Source: Bradyrhizobium zhanjiangense
GTDB taxonomy: Bacteria; Pseudomonadota; Alphaproteobacteria; Rhizobiales; Xanthobacteraceae
Direction: 5' to 3'
NCBI RefSeq assembly: GCF_004114935.1
Contig: NZ_CP022221.1
Location: 248,001-312,000, forward strand
Length of the DNA stretch: 64,000 nt
A program made the translations under genes and the position numbers. Shown here in pieces: positions 30,392 to 39,035 of the stretch (positions within the stretch are counted from its first letter, which is position 1; each line of letters opens with the position of its first letter). The notes under the pieces were generated by a model, which ran no database searches, was not told the DNA's origin, and saw only the letters and a program-made list of their open reading frames with translations.

Positions 30392-32896
30392 ATGTCAGGC
30401 GTGATCGTGTCGATGCGTCGGACGCTGTTGTCGTGCACATCGTTGGCGCGCAACGGCTTGTTGGGGAGCGCTTTCGCGGCGCTGCTGCCGGCTGCGCCCG
30501 CTGAGGCCGCCGACCTCGTCGACACTCTCTCCATCATGCTGGATTTCAACCGGCAGGAACTCGCGGTGCTCGCCACCGCGCTGGCCTTGCTCGGCTTCTC
30601 GGTGGTGGCCGCGATCCTGTTGATGCGCACGCGCGTGCGCACGGCGGACAACGAGGCGCGGCTGCGCGCCCGGATCGGGGAACTGCAACTCCAGGCCGAC
30701 CGCTTCGGCGCGCTGCTGTTCGCCGAGCCGCAGGTTCTGATCTCCTGGCCGGCCGGCGACAATCGCGCGCAGATCTCCGGCGACATCTCGATGGTGCTGC
30801 CGCGCGATTCTTCGCCGCAGCGCGTGCTCGCATTCGGAACCTGGCTGCCGCCGGAACCGGCGCTGCAGATGGATCACGCCGTCGATGCGCTGCGCCAGCA
30901 CGGCGACGGGTTCCAACTGACGCTGACCACCGCGCATGGCCATACGCTGGAAGCCATCGGCCGCGCCATCGGCGGCCAGGCCATTGTCAGGATTCGCGAA
31001 CTCTCCGGGCTGCGGCGCGATCTGGCCGAGACCAATCTGCGTTACAAGGCGCTCTCCGACGAGACCGAGATGCTGCGCGGCTTCGCCGCCGCTTCTCCAT
31101 GGCCGATCTGGGCCAAGGGCGAGAACGGCGCACTGACCTACGCCAACCCCGCCTATGTCCGCGCGACCGAGGCGAACAGCGTCACCGATGCCCAGGAGCG
31201 CAAGCTCGAGCTGCTCGACAGCGCCGACCGCACCGCAATGGACCGGGGACTGAAGGACGCCGCCAACTTCAACTCACGGCTGCCGATCGTGATCGGCGGC
31301 GAGCGGCGCATGTATGACGTGCGCGCAGTCAATGTCGGCAGCGGCAGCGTCGGCATCGCCATCGACGCCAGCGAAGCGGATGCGCTGAGCTCGGCGCTCG
31401 TGCGCATGGCGGAGGCGCATCGCCGCACGCTCGACCAGCTCTCCTCGGGCGTGGCCGTGTTCGACGGTCAGCGGCGCCTTGCCTTCTACAACGATTCCTA
31501 CCGGCGCCTGTGGGACCTCGACCGCACCTTCCTCGACGCCAACCCTGATGATTCCAGCGTGCTCGACCAGCTCCGCGCCGCGCGCAAATTGCCGGAGCAG
31601 CCGGACTTCCGCGCCTGGAAGGCCAAGCTGCACGAGGCCTATCGCGCGGTCGAGACCGCCAAGGACACCTGGTTCCTGCCCGACGGCCGCGCCCTCTCGG
31701 TCGTCACCACGCCGAACCCGGAAGGCGGCGTCACCTATCTGTTCGACGACGTCACCGAGAGCCTCGACCTAGCCCGCCGCTTCGACGGCCTGATCCGCGT
31801 GCAGCGCGAGACGCTCGACAGCCTCGCCGAAGGCGTCGCGGTGTTCGGCAGCAACGGCAAGGCGCAGCTGTTCAACCCGGCCTTCGTGCGGATGTGGAAG
31901 CTGTCGAGCGATGCCATGCGCGGCGAGCCGCATATCCAGACGGTCGAAGGCTGGTGCCATCAGCTGTTCGACGACCCCGGCGTCTGGCGCCAGATCCGCG
32001 AAGCCATCACCTCGATCGAGAACCGCGCCGACATCCCGCTCAAGCTGGAACGCAAGGACGGCAGCGTGCTTCATGGCATGATCCGCCCGCTGCCTGACGG
32101 CGCGACCATGTTGACGTTCCAAGACATTACCGACACCGAGAATGTCGAGCGCGCGCTGCGCGAGCGCAACGAGGCGCTGGAGGCCGCCGACCAGATGAAG
32201 GTGGATTTCGTCCACCACGTCTCCTACGAGCTGCGCTCGCCGCTCACCACCATCATCGGCTTCGCGCATTTCCTCAGCGATCCCTCAACCGGGCCGCTGA
32301 CGCCGAAGCAGGCCGAATATCTCGACTACGTCACCAAATCGACCAACGCGCTGCTGGCGCTGACCAACAACATCCTCGATCTCGCCACCATCGACGCCGG
32401 CGCGATGAAGCTGGAACTCGGCCCGGTCGACGTCAGCAAGACCATCGAGCTCGCCGCCGAGGGCATCCAGGACCGCCTCGCCACCGACCGCATCCGCCTC
32501 AAGGTCGAGATCGCGCCCGACATCGGCAGCTTCATCGGCGACGAGAAGCGCGTGGTGCAGGTGCTCTATAACCTCCTCGCCAACGCCGTCGGGTTTTCTC
32601 CACAGGATTCCACCGTCGGCATCAGCGCACGCCGCACCGAACGCAGCGTGGTCTTCACCGTGACAGATTCCGGGCCTGGAATACCTGCCGACATGAAGGA
32701 CAAGGTGTTCAACTGGTTCGAAAGCCGCTCGCAGGGCTCGCGTCACCGCGGCGCCGGGCTCGGCCTGTCGCTGGTGCGCTCCTTCGTCGAGCTGCATGGC
32801 GGCAAGGTGCGGGTGGATTCGATCGTCGGCCGGGGCACGGTCGTGATCTGCGATTTCCCGACCGACCAGGCGGCGCATCGCGACGCCGCCGAATGA
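30392..32896 (+). CDS. divL: DivL-type PAS sensor kinase homolog with Tyr in the H-box
   Basis: The 834-residue protein has an N-terminal hydrophobic segment and a transmembrane helix (LAVLATALALLGFSVVAAILLM). Three or more PAS-like segments follow (~230-330, ~350-450, ~470-580), then a kinase core. The H-box reads HHVSYELRSPLTT: Tyr612 replaces the phospho-accepting His, the hallmark of Caulobacter DivL. The ATP site is intact (NLLANAV, DSGPGIP, GAGLGLSLV). DivL acts with DivK and CckA to control the CtrA cell-cycle pathway at the cell pole. Its stop overlaps the next gene (ATGA). The start is uncertain between 30392 and 30413. Confidence 0.88.
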   Translation: MSGVIVSMRRTLLSCTSLARNGLLGSAFAALLPAAPAEAADLVDTLSIMLDFNRQELAVLATALALLGFSVVAAILLMRTRVRTADNEARLRARIGELQLQADRFGALLFAEPQVLISWPAGDNRAQISGDISMVLPRDSSPQRVLAFGTWLPPEPALQMDHAVDALRQHGDGFQLTLTTAHGHTLEAIGRAIGGQAIVRIRELSGLRRDLAETNLRYKALSDETEMLRGFAAASPWPIWAKGENGALTYANPAYVRATEANSVTDAQERKLELLDSADRTAMDRGLKDAANFNSRLPIVIGGERRMYDVRAVNVGSGSVGIAIDASEADALSSALVRMAEAHRRTLDQLSSGVAVFDGQRRLAFYNDSYRRLWDLDRTFLDANPDDSSVLDQLRAARKLPEQPDFRAWKAKLHEAYRAVETAKDTWFLPDGRALSVVTTPNPEGGVTYLFDDVTESLDLARRFDGLIRVQRETLDSLAEGVAVFGSNGKAQLFNPAFVRMWKLSSDAMRGEPHIQTVEGWCHQLFDDPGVWRQIREAITSIENRADIPLKLERKDGSVLHGMIRPLPDGATMLTFQDITDTENVERALRERNEALEAADQMKVDFVHHVSYELRSPLTTIIGFAHFLSDPSTGPLTPKQAEYLDYVTKSTNALLALTNNILDLATIDAGAMKLELGPVDVSKTIELAAEGIQDRLATDRIRLKVEIAPDIGSFIGDEKRVVQVLYNLLANAVGFSPQDSTVGISARRTERSVVFTVTDSGPGIPADMKDKVFNWFESRSQGSRHRGAGLGLSLVRSFVELHGGKVRVDSIVGRGTVVICDFPTDQAAHRDAAE

Positions 32897-34413
32897 CCGA
32901 ACCAACCACATTCTCCGTCGCGCTCCACAACGAGACGGCCACTGCGCAATTGATGGCCGACCTCGCGCTGCTGGTCGGCCCGGGCGATGTCATCACGCTC
33001 ACCGGTGATCTCGGCGCCGGCAAGACCGCGGCCGCCCGCGCCATGATCCGCTATCTCGCCGGAGACGATGCGCTGGAAGTGCCGAGCCCGACCTTCACGC
33101 TGGTGCAGGGCTACGAGCTGCCGCCGTTTCCGGTGATGCATGCCGACCTCTACCGTGTCGAGGACGAGAGCGAGCTCGAGGAGATCGGACTGTCGCCGCT
33201 ACCGGACGCAACCCTGGTTCTGATCGAATGGCCAGAGCGTGCGCCGTCGGCGATGCCGGAAGATCGCATCGACATCGCGCTGACGCACCGGCCGGCGCTG
33301 GGCTCGAATGCACGCGCGGCCGACATCACCGGTTACGGCAAGGGTGCAGCGCAAGTCGCGCGGCTGAAGGCGCTGCGCGAATTCCTCGATGCATCCGGCT
33401 ATATCGACGCGACGCGACGGCGCATGAATGGCGACGCCTCGACGCGCTCCTATGCGCGGCTGCTGCGCGACGGCGAAATCGTCATCCTCATGAACTTTCC
33501 GCAGCGGCCCGACGGCGCGGCCCTCTATAACGGAAGATCCTACAGCGCTGCGGTGCATCTCGCCGAAAACGTCAAGCCGTTCGTCGCCATCGACGAAGGC
33601 CTGCGCGCACAGGGAATCTCCGCACCCGCGATCCATCACTCCGATCTCGATCATGGCTTCCTGATCACCGAAGACTTCGGCAGCGAAGGCGTGATCGAAG
33701 GCGATCCGCCGCGCCCGATCGCCGAACGTTATGAAGCTGCGACCGACGTGCTGGCCATGCTGCACAGCAGGACGTTGCCGGGGACGCTGCGGCTGGCGGA
33801 CCAGACCTACACCATTCCTGTCTTCGACATCGAGGCGATGCTGATCGAGATCGGGTTAATGCCGGAATGGTATCTGCCCGACCGCAACGCGCCGCTGAGC
33901 GACGAGAAGCGCGCGGAATTCTTCGCGATGTGGCGCGAGCTGCTGAAGAAACCGCTGGCGGCGCCAAGAACCTGGGTCATCCGCGACTATCACTCGCCGA
34001 ACCTGATCTGGCTCGGCAATCGCACCGGCATCGCGCGCGTCGGCGTGATCGACTTCCAGGACGCCGTGCTCGGTCCGCAATCCTACGACGTGGTGTCGCT
34101 GCTCCAGGACGCCCGCATCGACGTGCCGGAAAGCCTCGAGCTGACGCTGCTGTCGCGCTACATCAAGGCGCGCCGCGCGGCTGATGCGAGCTTCGATGCG
34201 GCCGGATTCGCCGAGCTCTACGTCATCATGTCCGCGCAGCGAAACACCCGCCTGCTCGGCACCTTCGCCCGGCTCAACCGCCGCGACGGCAAGCCGCATT
34301 ATCTGCGTCACCAGCCGCGGATCTGGACCTATCTCCAGCGCTCGCTCGCGCATCCCGCGCTCACCGATCTGCGCGAGTGGTATCTCGCCAACGTCCCGCC
34401 GCCGCAGCCCTAG
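32893..34413 (+). CDS. tsaE: TsaE-AmgK fusion: tRNA t6A ATPase subunit plus amino-sugar/aminoglycoside-type phosphotransferase
   Basis: The 506-residue protein joins two enzymes. Residues ~1-150 are TsaE, the P-loop ATPase (GDLGAGKT at ~40-47, PSPTFTLVQGY, HADLYR) that drives N6-threonylcarbamoyladenosine formation on tRNA A37. Residues ~160-506 are an APH/AmgK-like kinase (MNGDASTRSYARLL, WVIRDYHSPNLIWL with the catalytic Asp, VGVIDFQDAVLGPQSYDVVSLL). AmgK phosphorylates the anomeric carbon of N-acetylmuramate or GlcNAc for cell-wall recycling. The MurU-type gene two genes on supports that role. This fusion is known from other Rhizobiales. Confidence 0.92.
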   Translation: MTEPTTFSVALHNETATAQLMADLALLVGPGDVITLTGDLGAGKTAAARAMIRYLAGDDALEVPSPTFTLVQGYELPPFPVMHADLYRVEDESELEEIGLSPLPDATLVLIEWPERAPSAMPEDRIDIALTHRPALGSNARAADITGYGKGAAQVARLKALREFLDASGYIDATRRRMNGDASTRSYARLLRDGEIVILMNFPQRPDGAALYNGRSYSAAVHLAENVKPFVAIDEGLRAQGISAPAIHHSDLDHGFLITEDFGSEGVIEGDPPRPIAERYEAATDVLAMLHSRTLPGTLRLADQTYTIPVFDIEAMLIEIGLMPEWYLPDRNAPLSDEKRAEFFAMWRELLKKPLAAPRTWVIRDYHSPNLIWLGNRTGIARVGVIDFQDAVLGPQSYDVVSLLQDARIDVPESLELTLLSRYIKARRAADASFDAAGFAELYVIMSAQRNTRLLGTFARLNRRDGKPHYLRHQPRIWTYLQRSLAHPALTDLREWYLANVPPPQP

Positions 34414-34502
34414 TCCGGGGCCCGATTTACCGGCCGTTAGCCAAGATGTCGCTATTCTGGCGGCGAGGCAGCCGGATCGTCACGGGGCTGGAGCAGGGGC
34501 AG

Positions 34503-34820
34503 ATGGCGGCGAAAGCGGATCAACGCGGAAATAACCGGGTCGTTTTCGAGCGCGGGGTTCCGGCCCAGATGATGGGCATCGACGGCACCTGGCGGCGCGA
34601 CTGCACCATGGAGGACGTCTCCGAGACCGGCGCCAAGCTGACCATCGACGGCTCGGTTGAGGGCCTGCACCTGAAGGAATTTTTTCTGCTGCTGTCGTCC
34701 ACCGGACTTGCGTACCGGCGCTGCGAGCTGGCCTGGGTCAATGGCGATCAGATCGGCGTCAATTTCCTCAAGCTCGGCGACAAGAAGAAAAAGGCGCGCT
34801 CCACAGCCATCGGGGCGTAA
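34503..34820 (+). CDS. PilZ-domain protein
   Basis: The ~105-residue protein has the two PilZ marks for cyclic di-GMP binding: an Arg-rich start (QRGNNRVVFERG) and DVSETGAKL about 30 residues later, followed by beta-rich sequence (CELAWVNGDQIGVNFLKL). It is a single-domain PilZ adaptor of unknown target. The ATG at 34503 has GGAG 9 nt upstream; an ATG at 34446 would add 19 residues. It sits between the kinase and MurU genes, within a run whose first gene (divL) controls the cell cycle. Confidence 0.8.
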   Translation: MAAKADQRGNNRVVFERGVPAQMMGIDGTWRRDCTMEDVSETGAKLTIDGSVEGLHLKEFFLLLSSTGLAYRRCELAWVNGDQIGVNFLKLGDKKKKARSTAIGA

Positions 34821-34944
34821 CGGCAACACTCGTCGTATAACCGTCACGGCGGGCGATTAAGGCGGTTGGGATGCGGTGCGGCAGGCCGAGGCTCATGCTA
34901 GGATTGCCGCGAAAGCGAAATAAAGGGATTTGAGAAAGCGAAGA

Positions 34945-35667
34945 ATGTCCGTCAAACCGACCAAAGCCATGGTGCTTGCCGCAGGGTTCGGCCTGCGCAT
35001 GCGTCCGCTGACGGACAAGATGCCGAAGCCGATGGTGCCGGTGGCTGGCCAGCCACTGCTCGACCACGTGCTCGACAAGCTCGGCCAAGCCGGCGTGACC
35101 GAGGCGGTGGTCAACGTGCATTACCTGCCCGATCAAATCATCGATCACACCGCATCGCGCCAATCTCCGCGCGTGATCATCTCCGACGAACGCAATCAGG
35201 TGCTCGGCACCGGCGGCGGCGTGGTCAAGGCGCTGCCGCTGCTCGGCGATGCGCCGTTCTTCCACGTCAATTCCGACACGTTGTGGATCGACGGGGTGCG
35301 CTCCAACCTGACGCGGCTTGCGGAAAACTTCGACCCCGCGCGCATGGACATTCTGCTGCTGATGGCGCCGACCGCGACCAGCATCGGCTATAGCGGCCGT
35401 GGCGATTACGGCATGCTGCCCGACGGCGCCCTGCGCAAGCGCAAGGAGAAGGAGGTCGTTCCGTTCGTCTATGCCGGCGCGGCGATCATGTCGCCCGCGA
35501 TCTTTGCCGATGCGCCCAAGGGCGAATTCTCACTGACAAAAATGTTCGATCGCGCCAATGAGCAGGAGCGGCTGTTCGGCCTCCGCCTCGACGGCGTCTG
35601 GATGCATGTCGGCACGCCTGATGCCGTGCATGCGGCGGAAGAGGCGTTTCTGGAGAGCGTGGCGTAA
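34945..35667 (+). CDS. murU: Nucleotidyltransferase, probably N-acetylmuramate-1-phosphate uridylyltransferase MurU
   Basis: The 240-residue sugar-phosphate nucleotidyltransferase begins KAMVLAAGFGLRMRPLTDKMPKPMVPVAG, the NTP-binding signature, and has FFHVNSDTLW with the metal-binding Asp. MurU makes UDP-MurNAc from MurNAc-1-phosphate, bypassing fosfomycin-sensitive de novo synthesis. The assignment over mannose-1-phosphate guanylyltransferase rests on the AmgK-like kinase upstream and on length. The start at 34945 was preferred to a TTG five codons earlier. Confidence 0.82.
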   Translation: MSVKPTKAMVLAAGFGLRMRPLTDKMPKPMVPVAGQPLLDHVLDKLGQAGVTEAVVNVHYLPDQIIDHTASRQSPRVIISDERNQVLGTGGGVVKALPLLGDAPFFHVNSDTLWIDGVRSNLTRLAENFDPARMDILLLMAPTATSIGYSGRGDYGMLPDGALRKRKEKEVVPFVYAGAAIMSPAIFADAPKGEFSLTKMFDRANEQERLFGLRLDGVWMHVGTPDAVHAAEEAFLESVA

Positions 35668-35688
35668 AGGCGCCTCGAAGACGGTGCC

Positions 35689-35782
35689 GTAGGGTGGGCA
35701 AAGCAAAGCGTGCCCACCAATCAAGCCAAGACTCGAAGTTGGTATGGTGGGCACGGCGCAAGCGCGCCTTTGCCCACCCTAC
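35689..35782. repeat. Inverted-repeat element (GTAGGGTGGGCAAAGC type), second copy
   Basis: The arms GTAGGGTGGGCAAAGCAAAGCGTGCCCACC and the inverse GTGGGCACGGCGCAAGCGCGCCTTTGCCCACCCTAC surround a ~30-bp core. It matches the element at 14988-15078 at both ends but has a different core. It lies between murU and addB on the plus strand. Confidence 0.75.
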
Positions 35783-35888
35783 GACACCTGTTCCAGCATC
35801 GCGAACAGCGGGGAAGACCTCGCCCACACCCATGACCATTTGAGCTCGCCTCCCTATATTGGCGCCTGATTCCCGAATCAGGCAGCCC

Positions 35889-38800
35889 ATGCGCGTTTTC
35901 AGCGTTCCCATCTCAGTTCCGTTCCTACGCACGGTCGTCGCGGCCCTGCTCGACGGCCGGCTGGTCGATGGCTTCGAGGCGCGTAAGGAGCCGGCGCGGC
36001 TTGCCGATGCCACGCTGTATCTGCCGACCCGGCGCGCGATGCGCGTGGTGCGCGAGATCTTCCTCGACGAGATGAAGGCAGACGCGGTGGTGCTGCCGCG
36101 CATCGTCGCGCTCGGTGACATCGACGAGGACGAGCTCGCTTTCGCCGACGAGGGCGAGCAGCTTTCGGGTGCAACACCTCTGGACATTCCGCCGCGGCTG
36201 AGTGAGCTCGAACGGCGGCTGACGCTGGCGCAGCTCGTCGCCGCTTGGGCCAAGGGCCCGGTGCTGGCGCCGCTGGTGGTTGGCGGCCCAGCTTCGACAC
36301 TGGCGCTGGCCGGCGACCTTGCGCGCCTGATCGACGACATGGTGACGCGCGGCGTCGACTGGGGCGCGCTCGATGGTCTCGTGCCTGATAACCTCGACCG
36401 CTACTGGCAGCACTCGCTCGAATTTTTGCGCATCGCGCGCATTGCCTGGCCCAGCCATCTCGCCGAGGTCAAGCGGATCGAGCCGGCGGCGCGGCGCGAT
36501 CTCTTGATCGCGGCGGAAGCCAGGCGGTTGACCGCGCATCCGAGCGGGCCGGTGATCGCGGCCGGCTCAACCGGCTCGATGCCGGCCACCGCAAAATTCC
36601 TCCATGCGGTCGCATCGCTGCCGCATGGCGCCGTGGTGCTGCCGGGCCTCGACACCGATCTCGACGATGACGCCTGGCGCACCATCGGCGGGGTGCGCGA
36701 CGCGCACGGCAAATTCGCGGAGCATCCGGCCTCGAACCATCCGCAATATGCCATGCACGCGCTGTTGCAGCGTTTTGGCATCAAGCGCAGCGACGTCGAG
36801 ATTCTCCAGCCGCCGGCAGAAGGCGGCCGCGATCTGCTCGCGTCCGAATCGATGCGGCCCTCGGCCAAGACAGAAGTTTGGCATGACCGGCTGAAGCAGC
36901 CGGATGTCGCCGCAAAGATCGCCGGCGGCATGAAGAACCTGGCGGTCGTGGAAGCCCCCAACCCTGAAATGGAAGCGCTCGCTATCGCGATCGCGATGCG
37001 CGAGGCCCGGCATCTCGACAAATCGGCGGCGCTGGTGACGCCCGATCGCGCGCTGGCGCGGCGGGTGATGGCTGCGCTGGCGCGATGGGACCTCGCCTTC
37101 GACGATTCCGGCGGCGATGTGTTGATGGAAACATCCGCCGGCGTCTTTGCCCGCCTGGCGGCAGAGGCGGCGACCAAGGGCCTGGAGCCGCCGACGCTTT
37201 TGGCGATCCTGAAGCATCCGCTGTGCCGGCTCGGCCGCGCGCCCAGTGCGTGGAAGGCAGCGATCGAGGGCCTCGAACTCGCGGTCCTGCGCGGCACGCG
37301 TCCACCCGCGGGCACGGCCGGCCTCCTGCGCGAATTCAACCGCTTTCGCGACGAGCTGGCAAAGCTGCGGCGCAGCGAAGTCTCCGCGCTCCACAGGGCC
37401 GAGCCGCGCGCGCGGCTCAAGGCCGAGGATCTCGACCGCATCCAGGCGCTGATCGATGCCTTGCAAAAAGCATTGGCGCCGATCGAGAGCCTGGCCTCGT
37501 CAAAACCGTATGACTTCGCCGAGCTCGCGCACCGGCATCGCGAGATCATGATCGAGCTGTCGCGCGACGAGCAGGGCATTCCGCTCGCCTTCGAGGAGCG
37601 CGAAGGCCTCGCCCTCGCCGGCGCCTTCGACGACCTGCTGCGCGGCGGCACGACCAGCGGGCTGATGGTGCCGTTGTCTGACTATCCCGATGTCTTCCAG
37701 ACCGCGTTCGGCGATCGCGCCGTGCGGCGGCGCGACAGGCCGGGCGCCCGGCTGCAAATCTACGGCCCCCTGGAATCGCGCCTGATGCAGGCCGACCGCA
37801 TCATCATTGGCGGCCTGATCGAGGGGGTCTGGCCACCGGCACCTCGCATCGATCCCTGGCTCAGCCGGCCGATGCGGCACGAGCTCGGTCTCGATCTGCC
37901 GGAGCGCCGCATCGGCCTCTCCGCGCACGACTTTGCGCAATTGCTCGGCGGCGACGAGGTGATCCTCACCCATTCCGCCAAGGCCGGCGGCGCGCCGGCG
38001 GTGGCGTCGCGCTTCCTGCATCGGTTAGAGGCAGTGGCGGGCGACGAGCTCTGGAAGGCGGCAGTTCGCGCCGGCGAGAAATACGTGCAGTTCGCGGGCG
38101 CGCTGGACCAGCCCGACGAGGTCAGGCCGATCAAGCAGCCCGAGCCACGACCGCCGCGCGCGACGCGGCCGCTCAAGATGTCCGTCACCGCGATCGAGGA
38201 CTGGCTGCGCGATCCCTACACGATCTACGCAAAGCACATTTTGCGGCTGGATGCGCTTGACCCGGTCGACATGCCGCTCTCGGCCGCCGATCGCGGCTCG
38301 GCCATCCATGATGCGCTCGGAGAGTTCACGGAAACCTATGCGGCACGCCTGCCCGACGATCCCGCGCGCGTGCTGCGCGCGATCGGCGAGAAGCATTTTG
38401 CGCCGCTGATGGAGCGCCCCGAGGCACGGGCACTGTGGTGGCCGCGCTTCCAGCGCATCGCGCGCTGGTTCGGTGAATGGGAGACGGCGCGGCGCGATGC
38501 GATCGAGGCCATCACGGCGGAGACCCACGGCGAGATCTCGATCACGCTCGACACCACGCGTAGCTTCCGCCTCTCTGCGCGCGCGGACCGCATCGAGCGC
38601 CGCAAGGGCGGCTTCTATGCCATCCTCGACTACAAAACCGGGCAGCCGCCAAGCGACAAGCAGGTCCGCATGGGCCTGTCACCGCAGCTGACGCTGGAAG
38701 CCGCGATCCTGCGCGAAGGCGGCTTTCCCGACATCGACGCCGGTGCGTCGGTCAGCCAGCTCGTCTATGTCCGCCTGAGCGGCAACAATCCGGCCGGGGA

Positions 38801-39035
38801 AGAGCGCATCCTCCAGCTCAAGGTAAACAAAGGTGACGAGCCAATTCCGCCGGACACTGCCGCCGCCGACGCAAGAGCCAAATTGGAGGCGCTGATCCGC
38901 GCCTTCGAGGACGAGAATCAGCCGTACACCTCGCTAAACCTGCCGATGTGGGCGAACCGCTACGGCACCTATGACGATCTTGCCCGGATCAAGGAATGGT
39001 CTGCGGCCGGTGGATTGGGGATCGAGGAATGGTGA
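35889..39035 (+). CDS. addB: Double-strand break repair protein AddB (alphaproteobacterial type)
   Basis: AddB is the second subunit of the AddAB helicase-nuclease, which processes DNA double-strand ends for recombination in place of RecBCD. The 1048-residue protein has an inactivated UvrD-like helicase half. The C-terminal nuclease domain (~760-1040) shows SVTAIEDWLRDPYTIYAKHIL and FYAILDYKTGQPPS, the PD-(D/E)xK core. MRVFSVPISVPFLRTV at 35889 is the natural N-terminus; the frame upstream from a TTG at 35859 is not family-like. It overlaps addA by 7 bp. Confidence 0.94.
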   Translation: MRVFSVPISVPFLRTVVAALLDGRLVDGFEARKEPARLADATLYLPTRRAMRVVREIFLDEMKADAVVLPRIVALGDIDEDELAFADEGEQLSGATPLDIPPRLSELERRLTLAQLVAAWAKGPVLAPLVVGGPASTLALAGDLARLIDDMVTRGVDWGALDGLVPDNLDRYWQHSLEFLRIARIAWPSHLAEVKRIEPAARRDLLIAAEARRLTAHPSGPVIAAGSTGSMPATAKFLHAVASLPHGAVVLPGLDTDLDDDAWRTIGGVRDAHGKFAEHPASNHPQYAMHALLQRFGIKRSDVEILQPPAEGGRDLLASESMRPSAKTEVWHDRLKQPDVAAKIAGGMKNLAVVEAPNPEMEALAIAIAMREARHLDKSAALVTPDRALARRVMAALARWDLAFDDSGGDVLMETSAGVFARLAAEAATKGLEPPTLLAILKHPLCRLGRAPSAWKAAIEGLELAVLRGTRPPAGTAGLLREFNRFRDELAKLRRSEVSALHRAEPRARLKAEDLDRIQALIDALQKALAPIESLASSKPYDFAELAHRHREIMIELSRDEQGIPLAFEEREGLALAGAFDDLLRGGTTSGLMVPLSDYPDVFQTAFGDRAVRRRDRPGARLQIYGPLESRLMQADRIIIGGLIEGVWPPAPRIDPWLSRPMRHELGLDLPERRIGLSAHDFAQLLGGDEVILTHSAKAGGAPAVASRFLHRLEAVAGDELWKAAVRAGEKYVQFAGALDQPDEVRPIKQPEPRPPRATRPLKMSVTAIEDWLRDPYTIYAKHILRLDALDPVDMPLSAADRGSAIHDALGEFTETYAARLPDDPARVLRAIGEKHFAPLMERPEARALWWPRFQRIARWFGEWETARRDAIEAITAETHGEISITLDTTRSFRLSARADRIERRKGGFYAILDYKTGQPPSDKQVRMGLSPQLTLEAAILREGGFPDIDAGASVSQLVYVRLSGNNPAGEERILQLKVNKGDEPIPPDTAAADARAKLEALIRAFEDENQPYTSLNLPMWANRYGTYDDLARIKEWSAAGGLGIEEW

